Source: Phototrophicus methaneseepsis (lineage in GTDB: Bacteria > Chloroflexota > Anaerolineae > Aggregatilineales > Phototrophicaceae). From it: a stretch of DNA of 64,000 nucleotides. Below the pieces are notes generated by a model. That model ran no database searches. It had not been told where the DNA came from and saw only the letters and a program-made list of their open reading frames with translations. Position numbers and translations under genes: made by a program. The stretch is from contig NZ_CP062983.1 in the NCBI RefSeq assembly GCF_015500095.1, positions 1,922,001-1,986,000 on the forward strand, read 5' to 3'. Below are positions 24,464 to 32,963 of the stretch, in pieces (position 1 is the first letter of the stretch; every line of letters starts with the position of its first letter).

Positions 24464-26674
24464 ATGATCAAGCGCTTCTTATTGGGATTTCTGTTGGTTT
24501 TGGGTGCGGCTGTGGTTATGACCGGCTGCAGCAACGTCAGGGCGGCGTCTGCCCCCATGCCAACGCTGATTCCCACCTCAACGCCTGCTATTGATATGGT
24601 CTCTGCCCAGCGGGTGGCGGCGCTTTATTTCGATGCATGGGAGCGCAATGACTTTTCCGCGATGTATCAGCTCATCACGCGCGCTTCACAAGAAGCCGAG
24701 CCGTTTGATGAATTCCAGGCTTTATATCAAGATGTGCATAATGTGATGACGCTCAACGGCCTGACGACGACAGAGCGGGCTATGATGCGCCAGGGTGATC
24801 GTTACGTCGTCCTGACATATGATGTGAACTTTGACCTCGACATTATGGACGACTTCAGCGATACGGACCGCGAACTGCACCTTGTGATTGATCCTCAGCT
24901 TAATGAATGGCGCGTCGCGTGGACTGTCGGCGATTTGTTCCGCGAGATGAACGATGGTGCCACGCTGAACTTCGTCGCCAACCAGCCTAGCCGTGCCAAT
25001 ATCTATGACCGTAATGGGGATGTGCTGGCAGATCAGAATGGGGTTGTCGTTATTACCCAGGTGATCCCGCAGGATATACCGGATTTGGCCGTCTGCATCA
25101 ATAGTTTGTCGCAGGCAACAGGCGATACCATCGAAGAATTACAGGCGAAATTTGATCGCTCTGGCAGTAATTGGGTGGTCGAGATCGGTGCGATGCAGAC
25201 GCCCGAATACGAGCAGAACAAAGTGGCGCTAGAGCGCGACTGTAATGCGACCTTCAAAGGGCAGGCCGTGCGTCGTTACCCACGTGGCGAATTGATGCCG
25301 CATATCCTGGGGAATGTCGGTTATCCGTCGGAAGACCAGGTTGCTGATTTAATCCGCCAGGGCTTCGACCAGGAGACGATCATCGGCCAGAGTGGCCTGG
25401 AAGAAAGCTGGGATACGGTCCTGCGTGGGACGCCCGGTGGTCAGCTTATCCTGCGTGGGACGGATGGCAGCCGCATCCGCACCCTGAGTGAAGTAAAGAC
25501 CGTCCTGCCGGAAAGCATCTGGCTGACGATTGACGATGATTTGCAAGAATACGTCGCGCGTGTAATCGGCCTGGCATATGCTGAAAATGCAGAGACGTGG
25601 GCTAAACAGTCGAAGGGGGCCTCTGCCATCGTCCTGAATATCCATACGGGCGAAATCCTGGCGATGGTGACTTACCCGACCTATAACAACAACGCCCTGA
25701 CCCCTTTCCCTCAGATCGCGCGTAATGTCGTCGAGAGCGAATTGGACCGCTTGAACAATGACCCTGGCACGCCGATCCTGAACCGGCCTGTGCAGGGTAC
25801 CTATCCGTCAGGCTCGGTCATGAAAGTGGCTGATACCATGGCGGCGTTGGATAGCGGCGTCTTCGATTACAACCATACCTACTACAGCACCGGTAGCTGG
25901 ACCTATAACGGCGATACGCGCTACGACTGGACGAGCCTGGGCCATGGCCGCCTGGATTTCTCCGGTATGCTGCGCGTAAGTTGTAACTCCTGTTTTTATG
26001 ATGTTGGCTTCCATATGAACGAAGTCGATCCCTATCTGCTGCCGAATTACCTCAAACACTTTGGCCTGGGCCAGCCAACTGGCCTGACTGACATCGCGGA
26101 ATCAACTGGCCTGATCCCTGACCCGGATTGGATTGCTGAGAATCGCAATATTCCATGGGGCTATTCTGATGCGGTCAATATGGCGATTGGTCAGGGTGAG
26201 CTCCAGGTGACACCGCTGCAAATGGCCGATATGTATACGGCGATTGCCAACGGCGGGACGATTTATGTGCCGCAGCTTGTGCGCGAACGCGGCATTCTCG
26301 ATCAACGCACCTTTGTCGCGGAGCCAGAAGTCCGTAGTACGCTGGATGTGCCCCAGGAAGCGCTGGACGTAGTACGGCGTGGCCTGTGCCAGGTGACGAC
26401 AGATCGCGTCAGTGGGACGGCGGCCTTCGTCTTCAACAGTAGCTACGATCCGTCGCCCTTATTGGGCATTGGCGTCTGTGGTAAGACGGGCACCGCAGAA
26501 GACCCGGCGAATCCTGGCACCCATGCCTGGTTTATTGGCTATGCGCCTTCGCCTAACCCGGATATTGCCGTGGCTGTCATGGTGGAAAATGCGGGCGAAG
26601 GCTCCGAAGTCGCGGCACCGCTGGTCAAATACATCATGGAATACTATTTCTTCCTGCGGGAAGACGCCGATTAG
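24464..26674 (+). CDS. Lipoprotein penicillin-binding protein (class B, with NTF2-like domain)
   Basis: A 736-residue transpeptidase. The N-terminus is a lipoprotein signal (GAAVVMTGC, Cys22), followed by a Pro/Thr linker and an NTF2-like domain at about 45-170 of the type found in PBP2a/MecA. A dimerisation domain (RANIYDRNGDVLADQNG) follows. The active site has Ser451-Val-Met-Lys454, Ser506-Cys-Asn508 and Lys674-Thr-Gly. It should cross-link peptidoglycan on the outer face of the membrane. Relatives with this layout are often low-affinity for beta-lactams. The ATG at 24464 starts the signal peptide; its ribosome site (AAGGTGA, 13 bases away) is distant. No mre or ftsW neighbours are seen. 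Confidence 0.93.
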   Translation: MIKRFLLGFLLVLGAAVVMTGCSNVRAASAPMPTLIPTSTPAIDMVSAQRVAALYFDAWERNDFSAMYQLITRASQEAEPFDEFQALYQDVHNVMTLNGLTTTERAMMRQGDRYVVLTYDVNFDLDIMDDFSDTDRELHLVIDPQLNEWRVAWTVGDLFREMNDGATLNFVANQPSRANIYDRNGDVLADQNGVVVITQVIPQDIPDLAVCINSLSQATGDTIEELQAKFDRSGSNWVVEIGAMQTPEYEQNKVALERDCNATFKGQAVRRYPRGELMPHILGNVGYPSEDQVADLIRQGFDQETIIGQSGLEESWDTVLRGTPGGQLILRGTDGSRIRTLSEVKTVLPESIWLTIDDDLQEYVARVIGLAYAENAETWAKQSKGASAIVLNIHTGEILAMVTYPTYNNNALTPFPQIARNVVESELDRLNNDPGTPILNRPVQGTYPSGSVMKVADTMAALDSGVFDYNHTYYSTGSWTYNGDTRYDWTSLGHGRLDFSGMLRVSCNSCFYDVGFHMNEVDPYLLPNYLKHFGLGQPTGLTDIAESTGLIPDPDWIAENRNIPWGYSDAVNMAIGQGELQVTPLQMADMYTAIANGGTIYVPQLVRERGILDQRTFVAEPEVRSTLDVPQEALDVVRRGLCQVTTDRVSGTAAFVFNSSYDPSPLLGIGVCGKTGTAEDPANPGTHAWFIGYAPSPNPDIAVAVMVENAGEGSEVAAPLVKYIMEYYFFLREDAD

Positions 26675-26697
26675 ACGCGCTTCAACCTTATATTATC

Positions 26698-26734
26698 AAA
26701 AGGGCATATGCGACCATCGCATGTGCCCTTTTTT
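26698..26734. terminator. Bidirectional terminator between PBP and LysE-type genes
   Basis: AAAAGGGCATATGCGA pairs with TCGCATGTGCCCTTTTTT around CCA; it serves both convergent genes. Confidence 0.9.
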
Positions 26735-26756
26735 GTTGTGAGAACAGCGCGTGGGG

Positions 26757-27395
26757 CTAATTCTTGTTATTTGAACCTGCGAATGCTGTCGTCAGGCCGA
26801 GGAAAATATAGATAATGCCGCTGAGGGTATGCTGAAAGGATAAGAATGTACGATTATTCTTGAGCCAGCCGCCAAGCGTGCCCGCAATGATCGCGTAAAG
26901 GCTATCTGTGAAGATTCCGAGCGTGACGAACAGCAGCCCCAGGAACGCAATCTGGACTGTCATAGAGCCATGATCTGGCGTGGTGAACTGGGGCAAAAAA
27001 GCGAAGAAAAACAGTGCCAGTTTGGGGTTCAGCACATTGACGATGAACCCCTGCTTGAATATCGCCTTGAGCTGGCGCGGCGGCGCGTCCTGGGTGGGTT
27101 CTGTGGGTGCTTTGTTGAGCAGCGTACGAATGCCCAGATAAATCAGATATGCGGCCCCCAGTAACTTCACGGCGTTGAAGGCTAGTGCACTGGTTGCGAG
27201 CAGGGCACTCAGCCCGAACGCGGCAGCAACCACATGTACCATCGTCCCTAGCCCCAGTCCTATTGCTGAAACCAACCCCGCAATGCGTCCCTGGTTCACA
27301 CTGCGAGTGATGATATACAGGACAGCAGGTCCTGGCGTCAGTAACAAGATGATGGAACTAATGAGGAAAAAGGCAAGAGACGTTGTTTCGGGCAT
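26757..27395 (-). CDS. LysE/RhtB-family amino acid exporter
   Basis: A 212-residue membrane protein with about six transmembrane segments. The N-terminal LLTPGPAVLYIITRSVNQGRIAG is the diagnostic loop of the family (PGPxxxxxxxxSxxxG), and GAAYLIYLGIR and GFIVNVLNPKLALFFFAFLP are also conserved. Members export lysine, threonine, homoserine or other metabolites across the cytoplasmic membrane; the substrate here is unknown. AGAGGT just before the ATG supports the start. It is followed by a bidirectional terminator. Confidence 0.92.
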   Translation of the reverse strand: MPETTSLAFFLISSIILLLTPGPAVLYIITRSVNQGRIAGLVSAIGLGLGTMVHVVAAAFGLSALLATSALAFNAVKLLGAAYLIYLGIRTLLNKAPTEPTQDAPPRQLKAIFKQGFIVNVLNPKLALFFFAFLPQFTTPDHGSMTVQIAFLGLLFVTLGIFTDSLYAIIAGTLGGWLKNNRTFLSFQHTLSGIIYIFLGLTTAFAGSNNKN

Positions 27396-27455
27396 GATGA
27401 CCTCTCAAAGTAAGCGAATATGCCCCATTATAGGGCGTATAAGGGTCATATGCAA

Positions 27456-27989
27456 TCATTCAGGGGCGTGAGAAGCCAATTTTTGGCGCATATGGATGAT
27501 TTTCTCTGGTCCATGGCCCAGGTTGAGCAGCATAGAATAAGCATCTTCGAAGCCAAGCCGGTTGTAGAGGCGGTGAGCAGCCTCATTACTGGCGACGACG
27601 TTAATTTCAGCGTAACTCAATTCAATGCCTTCAGCGTAATGCAAGAGTTGGAGGATAAGCTGTGTCCCAATCCCTTGCCCGCGATACGGCTCCGCAATGA
27701 CGAGGTCGCTAATTTCCCCTTTTTGGCCCCACCGCACAACCTGCCCATACCCGACGACGGATTTGCTTGGATGATGAAAGACAATCAATCCCAGGCCGTG
27801 TTCCCGGTTGTGCATACGCTCGATGCGGTTGAGTAACTCTGTGATGACGCTTAGTTTATAGGTCGGCCAGCAGTGCTGCTGCAGATCCGCCGCATTTTGT
27901 GACCGTACCTGTTGCAATACAAAACCGGGTTGTTCTGGCAGGAGGATACTGATGTGTTTATCCTGGTTAAACGCATTCGGAACAATCAT
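27456..27989 (-). CDS. GNAT-family N-acetyltransferase
   Basis: A 177-residue acetyltransferase. The C-terminal two thirds show a GNAT domain: VVGYGQVVRW, EISDLVIAEPYRGQGIGTQL with the acetyl-CoA loop, and SNEAAHRLYNRLGFEDA. The first 60 residues (LPEQPGFVLQQVRSQNAADL) form the usual strand-helix start. The target is unknown. The start codon at 27989 has no clear ribosome site. The upstream 180 bases carry six copies of the hexamer GTCTAA/TTAGAC. Confidence 0.85.
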   Translation of the reverse strand: MIVPNAFNQDKHISILLPEQPGFVLQQVRSQNAADLQQHCWPTYKLSVITELLNRIERMHNREHGLGLIVFHHPSKSVVGYGQVVRWGQKGEISDLVIAEPYRGQGIGTQLILQLLHYAEGIELSYAEINVVASNEAAHRLYNRLGFEDAYSMLLNLGHGPEKIIHMRQKLASHAPE

Positions 27990-27993
27990 ATGT

Positions 27994-28167
27994 TTAGACT
28001 ACTCTTCAAATGTTAGACAAGTGTGAAAGGTATTTAGAAACAGGTCTAATTTTTGACAAACTTACTGTTGGACAGTCTAACAGTGAAATGCCTAATTCCA
28101 CGAAACGGAATCGTTTTGTAGGGTCTAAGCCAAACTTTAATCGTACTTTTCTAGATCGCTTTTAGAC
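27994..28167. repeat. Cluster of six GTCTAA/TTAGAC hexamers in a divergent promoter region
   Basis: TTAGAC occurs at 27994, 28013 and 28162, and GTCTAA at 28044, 28075 and 28123. The region separates the GNAT gene from the secreted protein gene at 28272. A TTGACA box at 28053 with a 17-base spacer places the GTCTAA copy at 28075 over a possible -10 (TCTAAC). Operator sites for a shared regulator are the simplest reading. Confidence 0.5.
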
Positions 28168-28271
28168 CAGAGCTTTAACAAGTTTTCAATAATTTGAGGT
28201 GAGTATCATGGGTTGGGTAGCCAATGCTTGCATATAATGGATACAAATTCACGCATGGCAAAGGAAGTGTA

Positions 28272-29771
28272 ATGAAGAAAATCTTACTAATTGCGCTTTT
28301 ACTAACGATGGCTATATCGACTTCCCAAGCACAAACGCCCTGGTCCGCGTGGCTCTATGATTCTACCACCGGCGAGGCGTGGCAGGTCAACCAGGATGGG
28401 ACTGTCTTGAATGCCCTCACACTGCCTACTGTCATGGCACATGATGTTTATAGCGATCAACTCACGGTTTCTCCAGATGGTGAGCGACTGGCTTATTCTG
28501 TTTACAGCAGCGATATGGGGACGACACAATTCCTCGTCTATGACGTGCCGACAGATGTCATGATCGCAACCTATACGCCGCCTGATTTGCTCCTGGGCGA
28601 TGCTGTCTCTATTGCACCTGTCGCTTTTAATCGGTTGGGCACTGCCGTGACGTATGGCTATTTGCTGCAAAGTGGCGAATGGCAAATCATTGTGCTGGAT
28701 GTTGAAGCGAATACGATGATTTTCCAGCTTAGCAGCAGCGACCCTATGGTGGCGGGTATGTTAGGTGATGCACCCTACCTGATGCCGGTCCCCCAATATT
28801 ATGGCAGCGCAGAAGTGAACTTTACGATGGTGCCGTATGGGACAGAAGGGCCGTTGACGCTTGATAATTATCGTTGGGACCTGCTCACCAACAGCATGAC
28901 ACCCACGCTGATCTATACGCAGCTTTACGCAGATACGCTGCCGCGCAGTGGCGAGGTAGTGGTCACTGCCTTTGATGAGCGCCTGCCGAACATGCTCGAT
29001 AGCTTGCCATTCCCCTATCAGACTAATACTGTGCAGATTTATGACCCGGATACGTTTGGGCGCTTCCCGGTGCTGGCAAACGAAGGCTGGAGCTTCAGCA
29101 GTGCCCGTTTTATTGAAGGTGGGGCACGTGTCATCGCTTCGGCCTATGTCATCCCGGATGACACCACCATTTACCCGATTATCCAGCGCAGCGGGGCCAT
29201 TGATGGCTATGCACCGATTAGCCTGGATTATCCGATGAATATCGGTGGCACAAGTGATGGCTTTGTCTACCTATCGAACCCGGCTTCTTCTGGTCCAGGT
29301 GGTTACAGCAGTACGTTGTACCATGTCAATTCGAGCGTCGCGATTGACAGCGGTTCGCTCATCTGGTCAATTGATCGAGTGGTCCGGTTAGCTTGGGTTG
29401 GCCCGCGTGAGGATATGGAGCGGACCGACCTCGCAGCATGGACGATGCTGGCCCCGCCGTTGACCGCTGCCAGTAGTGCGCCGATTTCTCCTGCGGATGC
29501 TGTGCCGGGTGAAGGCGAGGTTGGGTCTTTGCGGATTGGTGGGCAGGCTGTCATCAATACGACCGATGGCGACCGCCTCAATATGCGCAGCGGCCCCGGT
29601 GTCGATTATCAACGGATTGCCCGTGTGGCTGATGGAACGACCGTCACTGTGCTGGAAGGGCCAACGTCTGCGGATGGCTTCGTTTGGTGGCGTGTCCGCA
29701 TGTCGGATGGTACAGAGGGCTGGGTTGTTCAGCAGGCAGATGATGTCCGTACGCTGATCCCAGCCGGCTAA
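28272..29771 (+). CDS. Exported beta-propeller-like protein with C-terminal SH3 domain
   Basis: A 499-residue protein with a signal peptide (MKKILLIALLLTMAISTSQA). The central region of about 350 residues has repeated strand patterns like those of WD40/TolB-type propellers (for example WLYDSTTGEAWQV, LTVSPDGERLAYSV, FLVYDVPTDVMIATY). A linker rich in Pro/Ala/Ser leads to a bacterial SH3 domain (DGDRLNMRSGPGVDYQRIAR to GTEGWV) at about residues 425-492. A cell-surface role, perhaps wall binding through the SH3 domain, is inferred. The ATG at 28272 follows GGAAG closely. It is preceded by the GTCTAA cluster and followed by a strong terminator. Confidence 0.82.
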   Translation: MKKILLIALLLTMAISTSQAQTPWSAWLYDSTTGEAWQVNQDGTVLNALTLPTVMAHDVYSDQLTVSPDGERLAYSVYSSDMGTTQFLVYDVPTDVMIATYTPPDLLLGDAVSIAPVAFNRLGTAVTYGYLLQSGEWQIIVLDVEANTMIFQLSSSDPMVAGMLGDAPYLMPVPQYYGSAEVNFTMVPYGTEGPLTLDNYRWDLLTNSMTPTLIYTQLYADTLPRSGEVVVTAFDERLPNMLDSLPFPYQTNTVQIYDPDTFGRFPVLANEGWSFSSARFIEGGARVIASAYVIPDDTTIYPIIQRSGAIDGYAPISLDYPMNIGGTSDGFVYLSNPASSGPGGYSSTLYHVNSSVAIDSGSLIWSIDRVVRLAWVGPREDMERTDLAAWTMLAPPLTAASSAPISPADAVPGEGEVGSLRIGGQAVINTTDGDRLNMRSGPGVDYQRIARVADGTTVTVLEGPTSADGFVWWRVRMSDGTEGWVVQQADDVRTLIPAG

Positions 29772-29798
29772 GCTCCCTGAAAACTGCTCTAAAATAGA

Positions 29799-29827
29799 AA
29801 AGGCACCTTATACAGGTGCCTTTTTTG
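29799..29827. terminator. Bidirectional terminator
   Basis: AAGGCACCT pairs with AGGTGCCTT around a four to five base loop, with T6 on the plus side and TTTTCTATTTT on the minus side. It serves the SH3 gene and the convergent YvlD-like gene. Confidence 0.88.
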
Positions 29828-29869
29828 ATCTGGTAATCACTCGTTACGGGCTTACGACGGAAAGACCGT

Positions 29870-30241
29870 TTACGATTTTGTCTTTTCTTTGTTATCCAGG
29901 CCCAAAAGGCCTTCGAGGACCATACTCGTAATTGACATGATGATGCCGCCCAGGATCGCGGAGCCGTAGCCATCAATTGTGAGGGCGGGTACGAGGGACG
30001 CCGTGAGCATCAGCAAGGCCCCATTGATCACAAGGATGAACAGCCCCAACGTCAGGATGACCGCCGGACACGTCAGGAACAGCAGCAGCGGCTTGACGAT
30101 TGCGTTCACAATGCCGAACACCAGCCCGATGATGAGCAGGGCACCCAGGCTGTCGTCAGCCAGGACGATACCAGGCAGGAGATAAGCGGTTATCGAAATA
30201 GCGATAGCGCTGATAATGACACGAATGAGAAAGTCACGCAT
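29870..30241 (-). CDS. YvlD/phage-holin-4-family small membrane protein
   Basis: A 123-residue protein with four transmembrane segments. It matches the YvlD-like family (Pfam phage_holin_4_2) in ISAIAISITAYLLPGIVL, FGIVNAIVKPLLLFLTCPAVILTLG and INGALLMLTASLVP, where the N-A-x-x-K-P motif and the LTxPxxxLTLG motif are characteristic. Despite the family name, chromosomal members are not lysis proteins; their role is not known. GAGGA six bases upstream supports the start. It is alone on the minus strand. Confidence 0.9.
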   Translation of the reverse strand: MRDFLIRVIISAIAISITAYLLPGIVLADDSLGALLIIGLVFGIVNAIVKPLLLFLTCPAVILTLGLFILVINGALLMLTASLVPALTIDGYGSAILGGIIMSITSMVLEGLLGLDNKEKTKS

Positions 30242-30334
30242 GGTTGATCCTCTATAGATAGCTTATATATAGAGATACGCATGTTGCCCCAAAAAGTTCT
30301 ATTTTGTGCATTTGATGAACCTCAAATGCCCGTT

Positions 30335-31102
30335 TTATTTGTTTTTACCATGGGGTACCACGAGATGTTCGCCGCCGTTGACGGGCAGCAAAATCCCTGT
30401 AAGGAAGCTGTTCTGGCACAGGTAGACGACCGCACGGCCCACATCAGCTGGGGAGCCGGTCCGTTTGAGCGGTAGATCATTCCCCATTTGCGTCCATTGT
30501 TCGTCTGTCATATCGCTGGATTTCACCACCGGGCCAGGGGCAACCGCGTTGACGCGAATATCTGGCCCCAGGCTGACGGCGCTAACCTGCGTCAGCATCC
30601 ATAGGCCCGCTTTACTGATGCCATGCTGCGGATGTTTGGGCCACGGAGCAAACGCGCCCTGGTCGCAAATGTTGACGATATTACCGCCAGAAGGCTCATT
30701 TTCCGCCATGTAGTGCGCTGCTGCCTGTGTAAACAGGAAGGGTGCCCGCAGGTTGACGTTCATCGTCTCGTTCCAGCTTTCTAGGCTGACTTCGAGCAGG
30801 TCCATAGTGGGAAATAAAGAGGCGCTGTTGACGAGGATATTTAACTTGCCGAAGTTCTCTTTAACCGCTTCCATGACTTTTTCGACGCCATCGGGCTGGC
30901 TAATATCGGCTTGCACGGCGAAGGCATCAACGCCTTCTGACTTGATTTCATGCAGGGTATCCCGGACTTCGTTGGCGTTGCTGTTGTTGTAGTGTACCTG
31001 GATGTTCACACCGCATTTAGCCAGTTCCAATGCAATGGCGCGCCCAACCCGGTGTGCGGACCCGGTGACCAGCGCGACTTGATCTGTCAGGTCGATAAGC
31101 AT
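30335..31102 (-). CDS. SDR oxidoreductase, pteridine-reductase-like, with His for the catalytic Tyr
   Basis: A 255-residue short-chain dehydrogenase. The cofactor motif TGSAHRVGRAIA is of the TGxxxRxG type seen in pteridine reductases (PTR1/FolM), which favour NADPH. NSASLF fits the NNAS motif. The active-site Ser is replaced by Asp in NICDQGAF, as in PTR1. The Tyr-x-x-x-Lys motif reads His-Gly-Ile-Ser-Lys (CAT codon), so the proton donor Tyr is missing. The C-terminal VNAVAPGPV and GILLPVNGGEHLV are typical. GAGAGG six bases before the ATG at 31102 sets the start. Activity may be altered or lost. Confidence 0.88.
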   Translation of the reverse strand: MLIDLTDQVALVTGSAHRVGRAIALELAKCGVNIQVHYNNSNANEVRDTLHEIKSEGVDAFAVQADISQPDGVEKVMEAVKENFGKLNILVNSASLFPTMDLLEVSLESWNETMNVNLRAPFLFTQAAAHYMAENEPSGGNIVNICDQGAFAPWPKHPQHGISKAGLWMLTQVSAVSLGPDIRVNAVAPGPVVKSSDMTDEQWTQMGNDLPLKRTGSPADVGRAVVYLCQNSFLTGILLPVNGGEHLVVPHGKNK

Positions 31103-31257
31103 AGTGGGCCTCTCTTTCAACGGTTCGGTTGTGGCCTGATGACGAATCGCCTTACACGCTCATCATAACGTATTGGTTGTTCGTAAGGCAATTATTGGCA
31201 TCATATAGTCGGTCACAAGGATAAGGAACACAATAGCAACATAACCTAAGGACGGCT

Positions 31258-31292
31258 AAAAGCAAAACGGAACATGGGCTGCCATGTTCCGT
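31258..31292 (-). terminator. Intrinsic terminator of the oxidase operon
   Basis: An 11-base perfect stem ACGGAACATGG/CCATGTTCCGT, followed on the minus strand by TTTGCTTTT, lies 58 bases after the last oxidase gene. Confidence 0.88.
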
Positions 31293-31350
31293 ATAGAATG
31301 CTGATTTGCCGTACAATTTCAGTGATTGACCCAGTTTTACATCGTTGCCT

Positions 31351-32049
31351 TTAGTAGACTGCACCGTAACCGAGGCCGCCCAGGGAAGGCACGCCAAGCA
31401 GGTAGAAGATAGAGAGCATCGTCACGGTGAGCGGCAGCAGCAACACGATATATAGCAGCGGGTTTTTGCGTGCATCATAGTTTAGGTGCATATAGAACCA
31501 GATCACCAATGTCGCTTTGACGACAGCGATTGCCATCAACAGCGCAATCTTGATGCCGCTCGTGGCGAAGATTTCTGCGATGAGCACTTCCAGCAGGGTA
31601 AAGACACCCAGGGAGATGTATACAGCGGTGTAGATGCCACCCGGCAGCGTGACTGTGCCGAGTACAGGCAAGGCGACTGTATCACTGTAACTGTGTTGAT
31701 TATGCGCGAATGGATCAAGATCAGCGCCTTCGCTCATGGTTTCCATAACGTTGTCGATCGCATGGTCCCACGCCTTCACAGGCTCGGAATCCGCTGCTTT
31801 TTCGCTGGCTTCTAGCACGTCGCGTGTTGTCTCAGCGACGGCATCTTCGCCTTCAACGCGCTCTGCTTCGCCTTCGCTGTAGCCCGGTGTTGGTTCGACT
31901 TCGCCGCCATCGGTTGCTTCTAGCTTGCCTTGCGATTCTGCTGCGATTTCATTAGGCGTACGTGTATCGCCGACATTCTTTTCAGAAATCACTTCTTCGA
32001 CTTCGTTATCTTCCGGTTGTTGTTCGTCTGCTCGTTTTCCGTCTGCCAT
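31351..32049 (-). CDS. Cytochrome c oxidase subunit IV-like protein
   Basis: Last gene of the oxidase operon. The C-terminal half (about residues 125-232) has three membrane helices of the prokaryotic COX4 family: YTAVYISLGVFTLLEVLIAE, IKIALLMAIAVVKATLVIW with FYMHLNYD, and LLYIVLLLPLTVTMLSIFYL. The first 120 residues are an acidic, Glu/Ala/Thr-rich, probably disordered extension (QQPEDNEVEEVISEKN) not usual for this subunit of about 100 residues. A similar acidic composition marks the insert of CoxB in the same operon. The spacing to coxC is ten bases. Confidence 0.85.
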   Translation of the reverse strand: MADGKRADEQQPEDNEVEEVISEKNVGDTRTPNEIAAESQGKLEATDGGEVEPTPGYSEGEAERVEGEDAVAETTRDVLEASEKAADSEPVKAWDHAIDNVMETMSEGADLDPFAHNQHSYSDTVALPVLGTVTLPGGIYTAVYISLGVFTLLEVLIAEIFATSGIKIALLMAIAVVKATLVIWFYMHLNYDARKNPLLYIVLLLPLTVTMLSIFYLLGVPSLGGLGYGAVY

Positions 32050-32059
32050 GATCGCCCCC

Positions 32060-32887
32060 CTAAACCAGGTAAATCAGTGTGAATAGCAAAATCCAGACCA
32101 CATCGACGAAGTGCCAATACAGGCCGAACAGCTCTACACCAATTGAATTGTCATCATAAAAGCCCTTGCTGCCGAGATAGAGCACATGCAGCGCCAATAG
32201 CACGCCGATGACCACATGGGCACCATGGAAGGCCGTCGGTGCATAAAAACGCATGCCGAAGTTAGCCGTTGCATCAACCACGTCATCTGTGAGCGCATCG
32301 TTGAACTCGGTATATTCTGCATCGGTGAGTACGGTGGTCTCGTTAAAGCGCTCTGTATCAAAGCTCAGTTCCAAATCGCGCACCAGGGCGGGGTTCAAAA
32401 CGGTGACCTGGTAGCCATCCGCGACTTCTTCAATTTCCAGAGAGCTATGGAAAATTTCGTCCTGGAGGGTGATATCGGTGCGCTGTAATGCCAGATTGAG
32501 ATTGGCAAGCTCCCGATATTCCATCCACTGCCCACCGATGAAGACGGCACCCAGAAGGGCTGTCAGGCCAATCCACTGCATGAAGCGCGTACGATTGCCC
32601 ATTTCGATAGCGCGCAGGCCCATCACCATGGCCCAGCTACTGGTTAGCAGCAGGAACGTGTTAATCGTCACCAGCACAATGCCGAGTGACTCGTGAATGT
32701 TGCTGATCGCCAGCGGCTCATTCAGACGATAAATGGCATAGCCAACGATCATAATTGAGAAGATGACGATTTCGCTGGCGAGATAGAGCCACATCGCCAG
32801 TTTTTTGTTGTTGTTCTTTTCCGCCACATCATCATAGTGGTGGGCGCCATGCTCATGATGCTCGGCGCTTAATGCGACGTTTGCCAT
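32060..32887 (-). CDS. coxC: Cytochrome c oxidase subunit III
   Basis: Haem-copper oxidase subunit III of 275 residues. A His-rich start (EHHEHGAHH) precedes the first helix (LAMWLYLASEIVIFSIMIVG, the family's WxFLxSExxxF motif). The C-terminal half has PTAFHGAHVVIGVLLALHVL and the final LYWHFVDVVWILLFTLIYLV, both diagnostic. An insert of about 65 soluble residues (from LQRTDITLQDEIFH to about 205) lies between helices, which is unusual. CCAGGGAGA upstream supports the start. It belongs to the six-gene oxidase operon. Confidence 0.93.
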   Translation of the reverse strand: MANVALSAEHHEHGAHHYDDVAEKNNNKKLAMWLYLASEIVIFSIMIVGYAIYRLNEPLAISNIHESLGIVLVTINTFLLLTSSWAMVMGLRAIEMGNRTRFMQWIGLTALLGAVFIGGQWMEYRELANLNLALQRTDITLQDEIFHSSLEIEEVADGYQVTVLNPALVRDLELSFDTERFNETTVLTDAEYTEFNDALTDDVVDATANFGMRFYAPTAFHGAHVVIGVLLALHVLYLGSKGFYDDNSIGVELFGLYWHFVDVVWILLFTLIYLV

Positions 32888-32963
32888 AAAAATCTCCCTG
32901 GGAACAATCTAATATGCATATAACAGCGGCGCAAACCGGTCATTACAATACTGGGACTGTAAT

